64,000 nt of DNA from Polytrichum commune (GCA_950295325.1 OX485807.1:30723666-30787665), one strand, 5' to 3'. Numbered from the stretch's first letter, positions 20,109 to 31,894 are shown. Made by a program: numbers and translations. Notes: generated from the letters alone by a model not told the origin.

Positions 20109-20482
20109 AGTGCGTATGAATATTCTTGAAAGTAGCCAGAATTATCTAAAATATTATTTTTGACTTCCAAGTCAATTACATTCTTGGTTGATGGTTTCAC
20201 TTCCGGAATGAAATCCCATTTAATGCCTTATTTACTAGGTGGAAGTGCACATATATATTGGATTTGAGACCTTGAAGGTGAAGTGCACTCAATATGGGAT
20301 TTGTAGTCAAGCGGCCTTCAAGAATGGAAGAGCAATGTTTTTTTCGTTTTCGGGCGGGGCGGGCAGCTATTTTCGGGTGGGTTTGGAAAAAATCCGGGCG
20401 GGGCCAGAAATTTCGTGGGAGGGCTGCCCCCGCCCGAATATGGAATCCCTAGAAGTTCGTGGGGGGGTGTTTAGCGTCCTCC
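20109..20482. repeat. Right terminal inverted repeat
   Basis: Inverted partner of 4885-5376, ending GGTGTTTAGCGTCCTCC at 20482. It lacks the about 110-bp inner segment present on the left. The outermost roughly 320 bp differ from the left arm at only a couple of positions. Confidence 0.9.
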
Positions 20483-20491
20483 GTCCCGACC
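20483..20491. repeat. 9-bp target site duplication, right copy
   Basis: GTCCCGACC, identical and in the same orientation as 4876-4884. Confidence 0.9.
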
Positions 20492-20518
20492 AGCTTCTCA
20501 CGCCTGCATGCATAGTCT

Positions 20519-20570
20519 GGGAGATGTTGGGCACAATCGGCCGAGATCTAAGTGTTTCCAAACTCCAAAC
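20519..20570. repeat. Fragment related to the AACCGGTT MITE family
   Basis: GGGAGATGTTGGGCACAATCGG followed by GAGATCTAAGTGTTT resembles the left end of the MITE at 54469-54690 (GGGGAGATTTTTGGGCATAATCGG, GAGATCCTAGTGTTT). Only about 45 bp match, so this is a truncated or decayed copy. Confidence 0.4.
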
Positions 20571-20929
20571 AAATCCATATTGATACCTTTCAGTTTTAAT
20601 TAAACAGATATTCTTTGAATGCCTCTACAATGGTCGACAATTTGCCTAATGTCTTGAACTTGAGCTGGTCATGTTTTAAACTCTACCGGTCCGTCTGAAA
20701 CTTAGCAGTTAGATCTCCCCCTTCATAGCCTGGTTAAACCATGGGTGAAATGCTGAGCCTCGTAAGGTGAGAGTAGACCCATTATGAACGCTTTTTTGAA
20801 TTTCAGTATGTGGAGAGGTTTGACGATACAATCGTAAGAACACGAGCACATTAGCAAATTCACATGAGAAACATGAAAGAAGTTGATCTTACTATTGAAA
20901 CATGGATCTGTTTCTCTTAAAATATAAAA

Positions 20930-21725
20930 TGCTTAACCCTCCCATGGTAACCCTAAAAGTTTACTCCCTAAACCCTAATGGAAACCCACCTTTAATCCTT
21001 CAATTTGATTGTTCTCTATGGATAACATTCCACTAGTTTCCATCACGGTAGGAAAATGAGAAATTCGAAAAAGCCTAACATCAATCTTCCCACCATTGTC
21101 AGTACCTCTCGGACTCCTAAGAGCGTCCCCACCAGGTTGGGTACCTGGTGGGTGAACGGTACTCCAAGACTTCAGGTACCGGGAACGTCAAGCTGGAGAG
21201 TCCACTAGACATCCAAACATGGCATAAACCGGGCAGGGGTCGACCTCGGGGCTGGGTCCATCGGTACAAAGTATTGGGACTGGTGGGCGTAGGGCTTCAA
21301 GGCGGGTATCCCCCACTATGTCAAAGCTAGCAGCCAAGGCATCTAGCATTTGACAATGCCCAGGCTAGTGGGGATGCTCTAACAAAAGGCGGGATAGGAA
21401 TTGTAGCAAAGAATTTGTCCCTTTCTTTCACGATCGATTTGTCTTAAAATGGAAACCACCCGGTTAGACAAGCTTCTGTACATTTCCATCCTCTTCAGAC
21501 AGACCCTGAACCCTTAACCCTAATGGAGACTCACCCTTAATCCTTCAAATTTAATTTTCTCCATGGAAAACATTCCACCCGTTTCTGCCGCGGCTGAGCT
21601 CAACTGAAAGCTCTGGAAAAGCCTGACATCAATCTTCCCATTGCTTCCCGGTGCCTCTCGGATCCCCAGCAAAAGGCTAGGTAGAAATTGTAGCGAGGAG
21701 TTTGTCCCTTTCTAACTGCTGCAGT
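20930..21725. repeat. Tandem duplication, first unit split by a MITE
   Basis: Bases 20930-21120 plus 21383-21440 form unit A; about 21495-21722 form unit B. Shared landmarks are CCCTAATGGA, ATCCTTCAA, CATTCCAC, AAAAGCCTRACATCAATCTTCCCA, CCTCTCGGA and GGAATTGTAGC-like followed by TTTGTCCCTTTC. Unit A is interrupted by the Tourist-like element at 21121-21379. Confidence 0.65.
21121..21379. mobile_element. Tourist-like MITE (GAGCRTCCCCAC family)
   Basis: 259 bp with inverted ends GAGCGTCCCCACCAG and CTAGTGGGGATGCTC, flanked on both sides by TAA. The interrupted tandem repeat (unit A versus B) independently confirms the insertion and its borders. A 3-bp TAA duplication fits PIF/Harbinger-type elements. 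No coding frame of note. Confidence 0.8.
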
Positions 21726-22163
21726 TTTGTGCACCCGATGGGGTTTTGTCTCATGTGGGGTGCTCATGGCCTGAGAGCCTACTTTCTCATTGTTATCTGA
21801 TAATTGTCATATGTAATCCAATCTGGCAGGCTGAATCCGTCCTGGGTTTCATTTGATTGTAAGTTACAATTGCCAGGGGACCATCAATGAAGTCCTGCCA
21901 TCTGTCGGTTCATGCTTGTGGAGTATACTAGTTTACTTCAAAAGCATTCGATTATGCAGTGATTAAAAAATGGAGGTATGATTTTGTGACTTGGGTACAG
22001 AGATTTGTCATTGACCGAGGAATAAGGCATGTACGGCTACCTATGCTGTAGGTTAACTTCTTAGTCTTCTCAGAAGAAGTTCGGGCACAAGGAAGACCAA
22101 GTCTGACACCTCAAGTAGCTCCCACCCACCGCTCCTACAATATCCAGCACCCAGTTAATGTAA

Positions 22164-22649
22164 GGGCCACTTCACACACGAGCCAAGAGCCGTGACCATG
22201 AAATTGTGAGAGCCCAAAAGAAAGTGTCCAAAGGCCGTCCCAAATCACTTCCAAAATCATGCGGTGTGGTCATGGGCTTCCAAGTTTAGTGTGAAGTCAT
22301 ATGTGTTGGGCCTGAAACCAAATGCTATCTCAATAAATTTATGCTCATGTGGGGTCCTCACACATGATAAGATATAATAAATCTATGGATAGTGCCATGC
22401 TCTCCTAGTTTTGTGCTAGGCCTACCACCAAACGGTGCTTTTGAAAAATGATCCAAGTGACCATGAAACATGATCCATTTGATGCCACATAAGAATCCAT
22501 GTAGACTTTACCTCCATCTTGCATTCACTTACTCAGTTGGTCCTTCAAGTGTATTGTGACGCAACTTGGACCGGCTCCTCCTTTTCCACCAATGAGAATG
22601 CTTGAAGTGCAATGGTCACATGCCCGCAGTCTTGTGGGTGAAATGGCCC
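22164..22649. mobile_element. Tourist-like MITE, copy 2
   Basis: 486 bp, ends GGGCCACTTCACACACGAG and (inverted) GGGCCATTTCACCCACAAG, flanked by TAA on both sides. It aligns throughout with copy 1 at 1877-2375 at roughly 85-90% by eye. Confidence 0.8.
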
Positions 22650-23448
22650 TAAGTATACCTAAATCCAACAAGAATAATCAATGAGCGCAATTCCTAAAAC
22701 CTATTATTTCAAGGACCAAGTTTATATTCCCTTGCTTGCAAGGTTAAGAAGATTCTAATGCTTCAAATAGCTTACCATTTGGTCATGTAGTATGTAGAAG
22801 TTATAAGGCTTTGAAATTTCATTTCTAGGTGATTCTAAACCAACACCTATATTAGATGTTCAGATTGTGTACATTTTCATAATATTTGCAATATTTCTAG
22901 GTGTTGGATATAGGTCTAGTGTTAGTTTTGGATATATTATTAGCAAATTCAAATCAAGGTCAAAGCCACTTTCTTCATATTTTATGGAGCTCGTATGATT
23001 ATCTTATTTATTATTCCAAAAAAAAAACTTTCTTCTCAAAGATCATAGAGGTCTTCCAATTATGATGACTATTGAACTTTGAACAATTAATAAACTTTGA
23101 GCATGTAGTCCCCTATGGGTGGACTCTTCATTGGATACCTAATGACATGCGTGGTGGATCACTACGAACATGTCAAGTTCAAAGCAATGCACACAAGTAT
23201 GGAATAGCATACCTTACACTCCAATCTAGATTTATTAGAAGCCACACTTCCAATGGGCATTGGGATAGGTGTTGATGCATTCCACTTGCTATAGTTGCAA
23301 ACCCTTCATTGCAATACTTGTAATCATAATAGTCATTTGGGCACTAGAGACGACCATCACAAAACGAACGCCTGAATGAGAATCCAAAATTGTTATGGAT
23401 ATTAGTTGTCTTTGTTGTGCACTAAGGGTGCCCATCGCATATCTCATC
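22650..23448. other. Intergenic, no gene seen
   Basis: AT-rich sequence without a credible frame. A segment near 23107-23160 (TGGACTCTTCATTGGATACCTAATGACATGCGTGG) resembles 29088-29120 and looks like a dispersed repeat of unknown type. Confidence 0.4.
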
Positions 23449-24008
23449 CTCGGGGAGTTCACTAGACATGCATATATGTATACATGTGCGTGACAAGGGT
23501 ATTTATTCAAGGGGTATTTAATTATCCATCCTTAATTTTTTGTACCGTATTATTATATAATTATATATTTTTTGTTTTTTAAATGACCCTATAATTACTT
23601 TGAAATTTGATGAAGCTCTAATTTTAAGCTAGGTATGTTCATTATAATTATTTGATTTTGCTCCAAAGGGTTTAAGAGCATTCAAAGTACTAAGTCACCA
23701 AAATCCAAGGCACAACAAGGTTTTACATTGAGAGTGTTCATAAACACTTTTTCATCCAAAATCTTCCCGCCTCTGAACACAAAGGACACCTTATTTCAAA
23801 AAAAACCTAGGATCCTTATATCCTACGGTATATTTTTAAAATATGCGTTATTTGTATCAAACCTATATTATTTATAATATAAATTTTATCATACATACTC
23901 ACCTATATTACTTCTAAGAAAATTCTAAGTTTTTCCTTTTGTGAATATAAATTACCCTATATTTTCCCGCACGTTGTTTTCTAATATTATCGCAGTGAAC
24001 TCCCCGAG
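23449..24008. mobile_element. hAT-like MITE, copy 1
   Basis: 560 bp with perfect 15-bp inverted ends CTCGGGGAGTTCACT and AGTGAACTCCCCGAG. It is flanked by the exact 8-bp duplication ATCTCATC (23441-23448 and 24009-24016). Inside the ends come GCATATATGTATACATGTGCG and, on the right, CCCGCACGTTG. An 8-bp duplication is the hallmark of hAT elements. Non-coding. Confidence 0.85.
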
Positions 24009-24315
24009 ATCTCATCCATGCCATCCATGTAATGTCCATACGCACTTGGGGCTCCCAAAACTATAGGGGGCAACACAAGCAACACGTCATTGTCAAAGGA
24101 TGATGGTAAGTACTTGTCCTCAGGAATATCAATGTTGTTGAAGTCAAAAATTGTAAGATTTGATTTAAACCTTTTTCTAGACTTAGTTAGTTTAATGGCC
24201 CTACAATTTTTAAACCTAAAGATAATGAAAGAGGGTGAAGAGATGGATGTTGGGATGGAGTTCATTGGAGTGACAACCTCATGTAAAATGAATTTTAAGG
24301 AGTTTTATCAACACC

Positions 24316-24585
24316 CTTGGGGGGGTCACTCCCTCTTATATTTTGCATACATGTGCGTTCGGGACCTATTTATTGGGGGGCTATTTACCTTGCAGAAAGA
24401 TTATAAGGTATGGTATTTTTCAAAATAAAGGTGTGATGGTATTTTACATGTAATCCTTTTTCACTGTTTTAAAACCCCCTATATTATATGTAAGTTTTTT
24501 TATAAAATTTATCAACAATGAATATGTTAGACCCTATTTTTTATTGCACGTTGTTCTACGATTTTTTGCCAGTGAACCCCCCGAG
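24316..24585. mobile_element. hAT-like MITE, copy 2
   Basis: 270 bp, same family as 23449-24008. The right end is AGTGAACCCCCCGAG and the left end a slightly decayed CTTGGGGGGGTCACT. It is flanked by the exact 8-bp duplication TCAACACC (24308-24315 and 24586-24593). It shares the internal ACATGTGCG...TATTTATT and GCACGTTGTT blocks with copy 1 but is about half its length. Confidence 0.85.
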
Positions 24586-24593
24586 TCAACACC

Positions 24594-25628
24594 TAATGAG
24601 ACTCTGGAAGGAGTTGCAATCGTGCTTCTAAAAGGAAAAGGTGATATGTTGGACAAATCAATTGTTGGAAAAATTTCCTTGTCAGAATTAGATAACACTA
24701 ACACACCATGTTCACTGGGTTCCAATTTAACAATATTGACTTATGGGATTTGGACTATCAATGTGCCACATTTGTTTGTTGAAATGGTAGTGGAAGAATA
24801 CAGTTGGGAATCAAAAAGACCTATAACCCTAAATGATATTGGACCCAAAATTCATACATGACCACCTCATTTATGGTTTTTTGCATCATGATTGTTTGTG
24901 ATATATCTCCCTTTTATTTTACATCTTTTGTTCCAAATACAAGGTTCCAATCCATGAATTCAACCTTAACTCAAGCAAATCATCTGAGATAACCACAAGA
25001 TCATCAACCCCAAGAGGCATTGTGAAGGGCACAAAGGATCCATGAACTCTAATTGTAGCCATTACAAATTATGGGAATTAGCACAATACATAATAATGGG
25101 GATTTGAGGAACTATTTGTATTGTGAGCATTCATGAGGGAGTTATTATATTGGAGAGACAACACATTATTGATGGATGTTAGAGAATGTTTAATTCTACC
25201 CTTGGAAGAACTAGGTATTCTTACCAGAACCGACTTTTGGCTGTATAACTACCTATCTACCACCTTACCAGTTGTACTACAATATCGGTAATGATATCCT
25301 ATCTACCACCTTACTAGTTTTACTATAGTACTAGTATTGTTATTTTATCTACCACCTTCCCGGTTCTACTATAGAACCGATAATGTTGTCCATATCACGC
25401 ATTCTTTTTAAGTATGAATGGCTACTCATCTTCTATCCTACCGGGCTACCGAGCTACCAAGCTATTGGTTAGAGTATATGATGCATTTCTCCCATTCATA
25501 CTACCACCACCAGTTCCACCTTCCGAGCCTATGCTATTATGTTCCAGTCTAAATACACAAGATTCATTAACATCAGCAAAGTTTTTGCCAATATCTTCGA
25601 GCATCTTTTGGTAAAGTATTTCCATGTG

Positions 25629-25631
<3 letters not shown>
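24594..25631. other. Intergenic, no gene recognised
   Basis: A plus-strand frame at 24594-24861 encodes about 85 unremarkable residues after MITE sequence and has no family I know. Around 25250-25390 the words TATCTACCACCTTACCAGTT and CTACTATAG recur three times in loose tandem. Confidence 0.4.
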
Positions 25632-25674
<43 letters not shown>

Positions 25675-25679
25675 GGAGG
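25632..25679. repeat. Poly(T) tract, 48 bp
   Basis: An uninterrupted run of T followed by GAGGGGGAGGGG. It could be the poly(A) tail of a minus-strand retrotransposed copy, but I cannot recognise a body to the right of it. Confidence 0.8.
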
Positions 25680-26034
25680 GGATGTGAGATAGTAGATTTG
25701 TCTTGGTGTCCAACATGCGAGTTGGAATATGACCATCCTCACATTTACCCACATTGAAATTTGAATGTTGCTTGGCTAAATTGATCGAGATTTTTATTTT
25801 GACATGCTAGAAAAGCAATGATAATAAAAAATGATAAATTTGGGGAAGGTTTAAATATGGCATCATGAAGAAGAAAAAGTCAATGTGTAATACAACAATT
25901 TTGGATCAACATTGAAAGTTTATGAAAATGAAGTTTTTCTAGCTCAAACAAGAGACAACTTTTGCGTTCTGGAAAAGAAAGGCAATCAAGCCCCCTTCCT
26001 CAAACTACATAAATAAATAAATAAATAACCAACC

Positions 26035-26290
26035 TTGGGCAATCCAACGTGAATTTGAGCATGTTGGCCCTACCCTACTCAAAGATTCCTCTTGGTGCAG
26101 GGTGGGGTTTACTGCCTACCTTGCGGTGGGTGGGCTCTAGGCGTCCTACCTACCTACCTAGTTTTTTTCCCGTCAAGTAAAGAGAAGATTTCACAGCAGG
26201 AATCAAACCGCCAACCACTCCATTCAAAAATGGGTACCTCTCCACTATCACCCGGCAATTCAGGATCATAGCTGGGACCTCTTCCTCAAA
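26035..26290 (-). mobile_element. Probable tRNA-derived SINE, copy 1
   Basis: On the minus strand, GGTTTGATTCC near 26200 resembles a pol III B box, with a GTGGAGAGGTACC-like possible A-box region about 40-50 bp upstream. The 3' portion (GCAAGGTAGGCAGTAAACCC, later TAGGGCCAACA and AAATTCACGT) is shared with the 5'-truncated copy at 32090-32190. A shared 3' end with a variable 5' end is typical of SINEs. The direct repeats were not resolved. Confidence 0.45.
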
Positions 26291-26299
26291 CTTCAACTA

Positions 26300-27998
26300 C
26301 ACCCCATAATCATTCCAGCTTTTGACTTTTTATTTTTTCGGGAAAATTAGCGCACACTTCCATGTGAAGGAGGGTCCAAAGTTTTGTTATGTAGTGGATT
26401 TCGCTGACTTCACTGGCACATGAAAGTGTGGCCTTAGCCACAGTGCCGTATGCAGGTGGCCTGGTACGAATGCGTAACTTCTCATTGCTCAAACATCATG
26501 TCACGTACAAACTATGAGTCTGGTGCTGGCGTTGCTCCATCTCATAATTTGATCTCCAACACATGAGTATGGAATGTGTCGGACCTGCTCACGTCAAACG
26601 CATAAATTGTAGCATATTAATTGTTCCTTGCTCGATATGATGATGATCCATGTTTTCCAACTCATGTTTCCCTTTCCGAAATTCATGAGATAGTGTTGAG
26701 CTCATATATATATGCCATTTAAGCATTTAGGACTTTCAATGAGGAGTCGGTATTGTTCAAATTAAAAGGGTCCATTTAAGGTCCGCTTAAGTACTTTAGC
26801 TAGTAGAAATTACCAGTGCTGGCCGGGTACCATTTAGGTGTACATTATGAGGGCTTTCTCAACCAAAAAGAAAATGAAATCGATAACGTACGGATATTTG
26901 ACAATATTTTTGTATTTGATACCATTTGGATAGATGTATCACGCAAAAATCTTCACACCTAGGTAAAATTATCTTAGTAATTTAATGTTTATTAGGGTTT
27001 AGAGTGATATTGATTTGAATTATAACTCGGGTGTACAAAGATTCTCTGAGCTTGACATGCCCACTGGATATCAATATCTAACTGGCATTACAATTTTGAT
27101 ACCCATAGGTAAGTTCTTTGATGACATTACTGATGTTGATTATTGATACCATGCATTCAATTATATATCGATCAACACAAGAAATTACCTCACACACAAG
27201 ACATATCCACGTCACTAATTGCCCATTGCTTCAACCCTGAGTGTCTAAGAGGCCCATACTAGGCCTCTCCAAGCAGAAAATAACGTATTTGAGCTACATA
27301 CTTTCATTTTTAACTAATCGTGTCAAAACTGACCTTATTCTTCAAGTGCATTATTTGAGTAAATTATGCACTTTGATGTTATTGAAGATTTGAGTTCAAA
27401 TATGTAGATTGGGTGCTTTTGAATACGAATACACATGTTGTATTTTGATGATCATTGTCTTGTATAAACGTATTTTCAGTTCCTCCTTGATAAAATATAA
27501 TGTATATAAGAATAGTTCAAACACATAAACTTATAAAATATGATTTATTATGGACTTGGTGAAGCCTTTAAAAATTGTGTATAGGAGTGTATATTGAGAC
27601 CCCACATTCTTTAAGTGTTAAACACACCAAGAATTAATTGCGGCCAATTGCATCATGAAGCTGTAGATAATGCATGACATAAAGTTTCAAACAGCCTGCA
27701 AGTCTGGAGTCTTTTCATTGATGGTACATTAACTAAACTCCCCTAAACCTGTGGCTTATTAAAGTCCATAATGCGTCGCACTTCATGTTCGATAAATTTA
27801 GGTGTGGATGCCGTGAATGCTTTAAGCCAATTGGTCCCTGGCAACCACAGCTATATTTATATGAGTTGTTTGAGTCATCATGCTATTGCCTATCAAAAAT
27901 GGTGAATCCCTTTTCTTTGCTTTTTTTGCACTGTGGAATTAAGGACAACACCATTCTTTAAATTGCGTAAGCGGCAATGAACGGGGAGAACCAACCAC
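26300..27998. other. Intergenic, no gene seen
   Basis: AT-rich with no coding frame of note. The stretch 26360-26480 is moderately GC-rich and open on the minus strand for 60 codons but unlike any family I know. Confidence 0.4.
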
Positions 27999-28018
27999 CA
28001 CACTGATTATCCCAATTA
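27996..28018. repeat. Fragment of CACTACACTGATTATCCC MITE
   Basis: CCACACTGATTATCCCAATTA matches the terminal sequence of the elements at 38053-38280 and 63187-63375, then stops abruptly where the hAT-related element starts. Confidence 0.5.
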
Positions 28019-29041
28019 GGGCCGGTTCACATGGGGTCCCAAGCAGTGTTCAAGTTTGAAGTGTGCACATGCATTTCAATGTGAAGGGTTTTAAAATAGT
28101 CACACTTCAATCAAACTTTCAAAAAAAATTGCAACACTTCACAAGAAAAACTTGGCATTGGTTGTTTTGTGTTGAATATGAAAATACTTTGATGTCTGTC
28201 TATATTGAAGAAGTACATGCAATAAAATGACGTACTAAAATTATTTAGATTCCTTACATAATTCACTTAATCATCATCCAACTCCAAAGGCAATACCCTC
28301 TGGTTTTTGGTCGATTTCCAAGTGTCAAATTCTAGCCCAATCTATATTTTCCATTGGATACACTGATTTATCCAATGTTTCTTGCATCAATGCATCTAAT
28401 GTTTCAAGTTTCAATCGACTTCTATAATCACTCTTCACTCAACTCTGTTTGGAAAATCCACATTCACATATAGCCGTGCTTGCCAAGCCGAAGTTGCAAT
28501 CAGTGCCGAGTCGAAATTGTAAGAGTTCTTGGAATTTGGGAGTGTCCGCTAGAGTGCCAAGATTGGAGTCCAGCTATGTTACTATTTGCAAATAGCAGCC
28601 ACCGTATTTCATGACAGGCAGTTTTTGAAGAGGCCTTCACTGTGAAGGGTGAAAACTTTGCAGAGCACATTTTTGTGAAATACCCAAAACAAAAATACTT
28701 TTTTGATAGCCAAAATGGCATTTGGCAGGTGTTGACGGTTTCAATATTGAACATTGGTCCCAAGTCCACTCATGTTAACAAGTGCCAACATGGAGGCAAA
28801 GTCCCAACCGTTGAGTTTCAAAACAACATCAAAATATGGTTAATTATCATTAAAGTCGGATCTTGATTACCTTCTGCAAAAATATTTGCGGCATTTGCGT
28901 TGAGAGTTGGATCTAGCTTTTTGCTCGACCCAACTCTCAACACAAGTCCCAAGCCTCACCTCCAAAAAGTGTTGCCATGTACGCATCCATATGCATGTCC
29001 TACTTGGGACTTAGGACTTGGGACCCCATCTGAACCAACCC
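28019..29041 (-). mobile_element. Degenerate hAT-related element with transposase C-terminal remnant
   Basis: Inverted ends GGGCCGGTTCACATGGGGTCCCAAG (left) and a close inverted match ending at about 29041 (GACCCCATCTGAACCAACCC). On the minus strand, about 28490-28345 encodes an hAT dimerisation-domain remnant: AICECGFSKQ, then a stop, then RSRLKLETLDALM. This matches the better preserved copy at 34574-35104. A short derivative with the same ends lies at 35990-36285. I found no clear 8-bp duplication. Confidence 0.6.
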
Positions 29042-31892
29042 CCGCAGGGTGGATGCTTCCCAGGAAACGTAAATGACGCCCAAGAGTGGACTTTTCATTG
29101 GATATCTAAATGACGTGCACGGGTATTAAAGGACACTTCCAATCTACCCCGGGTAAAACCAATTGTCCCTTATTATGTCTACAACCAATGGCTACTAATG
29201 ACTATCTACCAAGTTTCAACTAATTACTTCATTTCACCGGATTATCCCCTATACCAGTCAAATGTACTACACAACTCTCTATGGGGTCTTTTTTCCTACC
29301 AGTAAGTGACATTAGCTACCTTACTTGTACCAATAGTCTAATCTCATCCCTAAAGTGCTTGAATCGACCAGGCATACTATGGTGAGGTTACCCAAGTAGT
29401 TAGGCCACTCCTCTTTTTCATGGTAGTATACACTTTATCAGTTCCTAACCCTATCCCATTATACTGGTATGTAACCTTCATTTTATTTAGAGGGGTCCGT
29501 ATGACGCTTCTACACATTCTATTGTCTCATTAATACTAAGGGTGAATCCATTCTAGGTATTCTTATCTTGAATTCCCTGTGCTTTTGAACCTATCCAATC
29601 CCTTCTAGTTCTTTCCAATACCTCTTTTATATATATATATATATATTTTTTCTTTCTTTCATTCTCTTGATTAAATATTGTTCTCTACCACCTCAAGCAT
29701 TCTTTTGAGCTACTTCATTTTCTGGCATAATCAAGTGCCAATCACACTTCTGTAAATCAACCTTTAAAGTCCTCAATATCATTAATAATATGTACTTATC
29801 CAAGAACAATGCTAAAGTGGGGGCCCACCTTTCATTAAAAACCAAGCACCACGTGCGTGCACAATATACTCAAAAAACCCCCTATACACAACTTTTTCTT
29901 TGGGTAAATCAAGCAATGCGAGTACAATTCAATGATTAAAATACAAGTGACAAGATGTACATGTACAAAGAATCACATTCATATATAGCCATTGACATAA
30001 GTATGTAAATATATTTTTGAATAATAATGAATCCTATCATATGTATAATGTAAAACCCTAGCATTCATGAATAAAGTCGTTGAAGACTTTTTTAATCCCC
30101 CAGATGTAAATCATAAGTATCTAAGTCTACAATATATGTTATAGAAACTAATGCAATCATTGCTAATAAAATCTAGCATCAAATGATCCATAACATTCTA
30201 AGTCCATTTATTCTTGGTTTCTTCTTAATACCAACATAAACGAATCTCCATGCTTGATTCTAGAACTTGCAACAATTGCACTCCCTAAATGCTTGATCCA
30301 AATTGTTGCACACATCGGAGACTTACTAATGATACGAAAATGATTAAGAGAAACCCACCTAGAAATCAACACATTCGCAATTTCATGATCTATTGAAGGC
30401 ATCCACCACCCACATCAACCATGAAGAAGTGCCACAAAGAAGCATCGGCCGTTCCTCTTGCAACCCTAAGCAAGAAGTGGCCTCTTTCTTAACTCAACCA
30501 CCCCTTCCAAAACCCTAATATTATCTCTTTCATAAATACATGAAAGAGATAAGGTAAAGAGAAAATTATTCATCCTATTTTTATCCAACAATGAATACTT
30601 ATCCATAAAGTCTAGTGACCCCACCAAACATGTATAAATATCATATATTTTGTAGAGGCCCTTCATACATGTACATAACTATGAGTTGTAATTTGTGTAG
30701 CACATGTATACATAGTATTGAGAAATTCAAATTAATACCCTTTTTGTGCACTCACGTATATTCATATGTGTTATGAAAGGTGCACCCCCGGGGCGGTCCC
30801 CAAGTGCCTAACAATCCTTAACTAAAGCATATACACTACCATCTTCACATACTTCCAACAAACATCGAGTCTCCACACCTCTATTCAAAATGATAATCAA
30901 ACTTCCAAAATCTTCATACAAAAATTGGTCACACTTGACATTGTTCACTCCTCACTTGCATATTTTTTTTCACTCTTATTTCAACTCCCTACTTCTAGTC
31001 CTAACCACACCTTCAACATTAGTTCTTCTTCCTTGGCACTTTTTCTCTTATCCTTATCTGATCCCCTTTTATTAACTAACTCTTATCCCTGATTTTTTAT
31101 CTCTACTTTTATGGTCATTTGAAAAGGTAACTTCTATCTAATATTAGCATTGGGTCACTATGAAACTAAGCCCCTTATATATGAGAAGTTTACAAAGAAA
31201 AACAAATGTATACATACTAATAGTAGGCTAGAAAATGGCCTCATGTCTAACTTTTCAATCGAATGTGATAATTGCCTCCACTACATATACAAGATATTAA
31301 TCATGAATCAAATAGGCCTTTATTACATATTCAATCCATTTTCACTTTCCAATGAGAAAGTCATCAAACATTTTTCATCCATAGCATGGAACTCAACGAT
31401 TGTATCAAACAAGCAAAGACAAGAGCATAATATCCTAGCCACAATCCAAAGACCAAAACTCAAGGAAGCCTATGAGCACTCCAAAAGCCTTCAGTTTGTA
31501 AAAACCTACAACCCAAATGGTTATGCAAGACTAATTATGCAAGATGGTTAGCAAATTCAAACCATGCACATAGCCATTTTCTTCCGAGCTCATAATTCTT
31601 GGAGCACATATGAACATTCTATTCATTGAAAGTGGAGTAAATGTCAATAAATGATCATATAAGTCCTCCCAATTATGTTGACTATTACGTCGAGAATGGT
31701 TACCGAATTTTGAGCACATAGTTCAGTCTCTTTTCAACACATGTTGTTTCGGTGTCCATTCTTACATTCACACCTAGTCATACATCACTCAAATACAAGT
31801 TTTTGTTTAAGATCAAAATTTGAATTAGGCACATCTATCTTATTTTGATTGAGTGTCTTGGATAAAGAAATTAAGTAATGTGAAAGGATATT

Positions 31893-31894
<2 letters not shown>
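29042..31894. other. Intergenic, repeats only
   Basis: No gene recognised. Contains an (AT)n microsatellite at about 29626-29646. A short repeat at about 31698-31797 (TTTTGAGCACATAGTTCAGTC...) is homologous to the tandem units inside intron 1 of the TPR gene (53206-54047), so that unit is a dispersed repeat. A plus-strand frame at 31150-31551 (133 codons) has no recognisable domain. Confidence 0.4.

Larger units (their letters stand above)
4885..20482 (-). mobile_element. Mutator-like TIR element carrying a gag-PR-methyltransferase-RT-RNase H cassette
   Basis: A 15,598-bp element with terminal inverted repeats beginning GGAGGACGCTAAACACC, flanked by the perfect 9-bp duplication GTCCCGACC. 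Subtracting the nested chromovirus and its duplicated 5 bp leaves about 8.7 kb. Inside, on the minus strand, is a retroelement polyprotein ordered Gag, CCHC knuckles, aspartic protease, C5 DNA methyltransferase, RT and RNase H. I found no integrase, MULE transposase, tyrosine recombinase or LTR pair belonging to this cassette. The TIRs and 9-bp duplication point to MULE-type insertion; the coding content is Ty3/Gypsy-like. Whether the cassette was captured by a MULE, or is an integrase-less retroelement that uses MULE termini, cannot be decided from one copy. The coding frame is now broken by five stops, one frameshift and the nested insertion. Confidence 0.8.

Noticed and set aside
4885-20482. 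The large element as a Polinton/Maverick
   Set aside because: Size and TIRs fit loosely, but there is no DNA polymerase B, packaging ATPase or capsid gene, and the target duplication is 9 bp, not 6.
4885-20482. The large element as a DIRS-type retroelement (inverted repeats plus methyltransferase)
   Set aside because: DIRS elements encode a tyrosine recombinase and an adenine-type methyltransferase domain and make no target duplication. Here the methyltransferase is of the cytosine-C5 type, a retropepsin is present, and there is a 9-bp duplication.
25446-25757. Frames crossing the poly(T) run with a poly-Lys or poly-Phe stretch
   Set aside because: Caused by the homopolymer.
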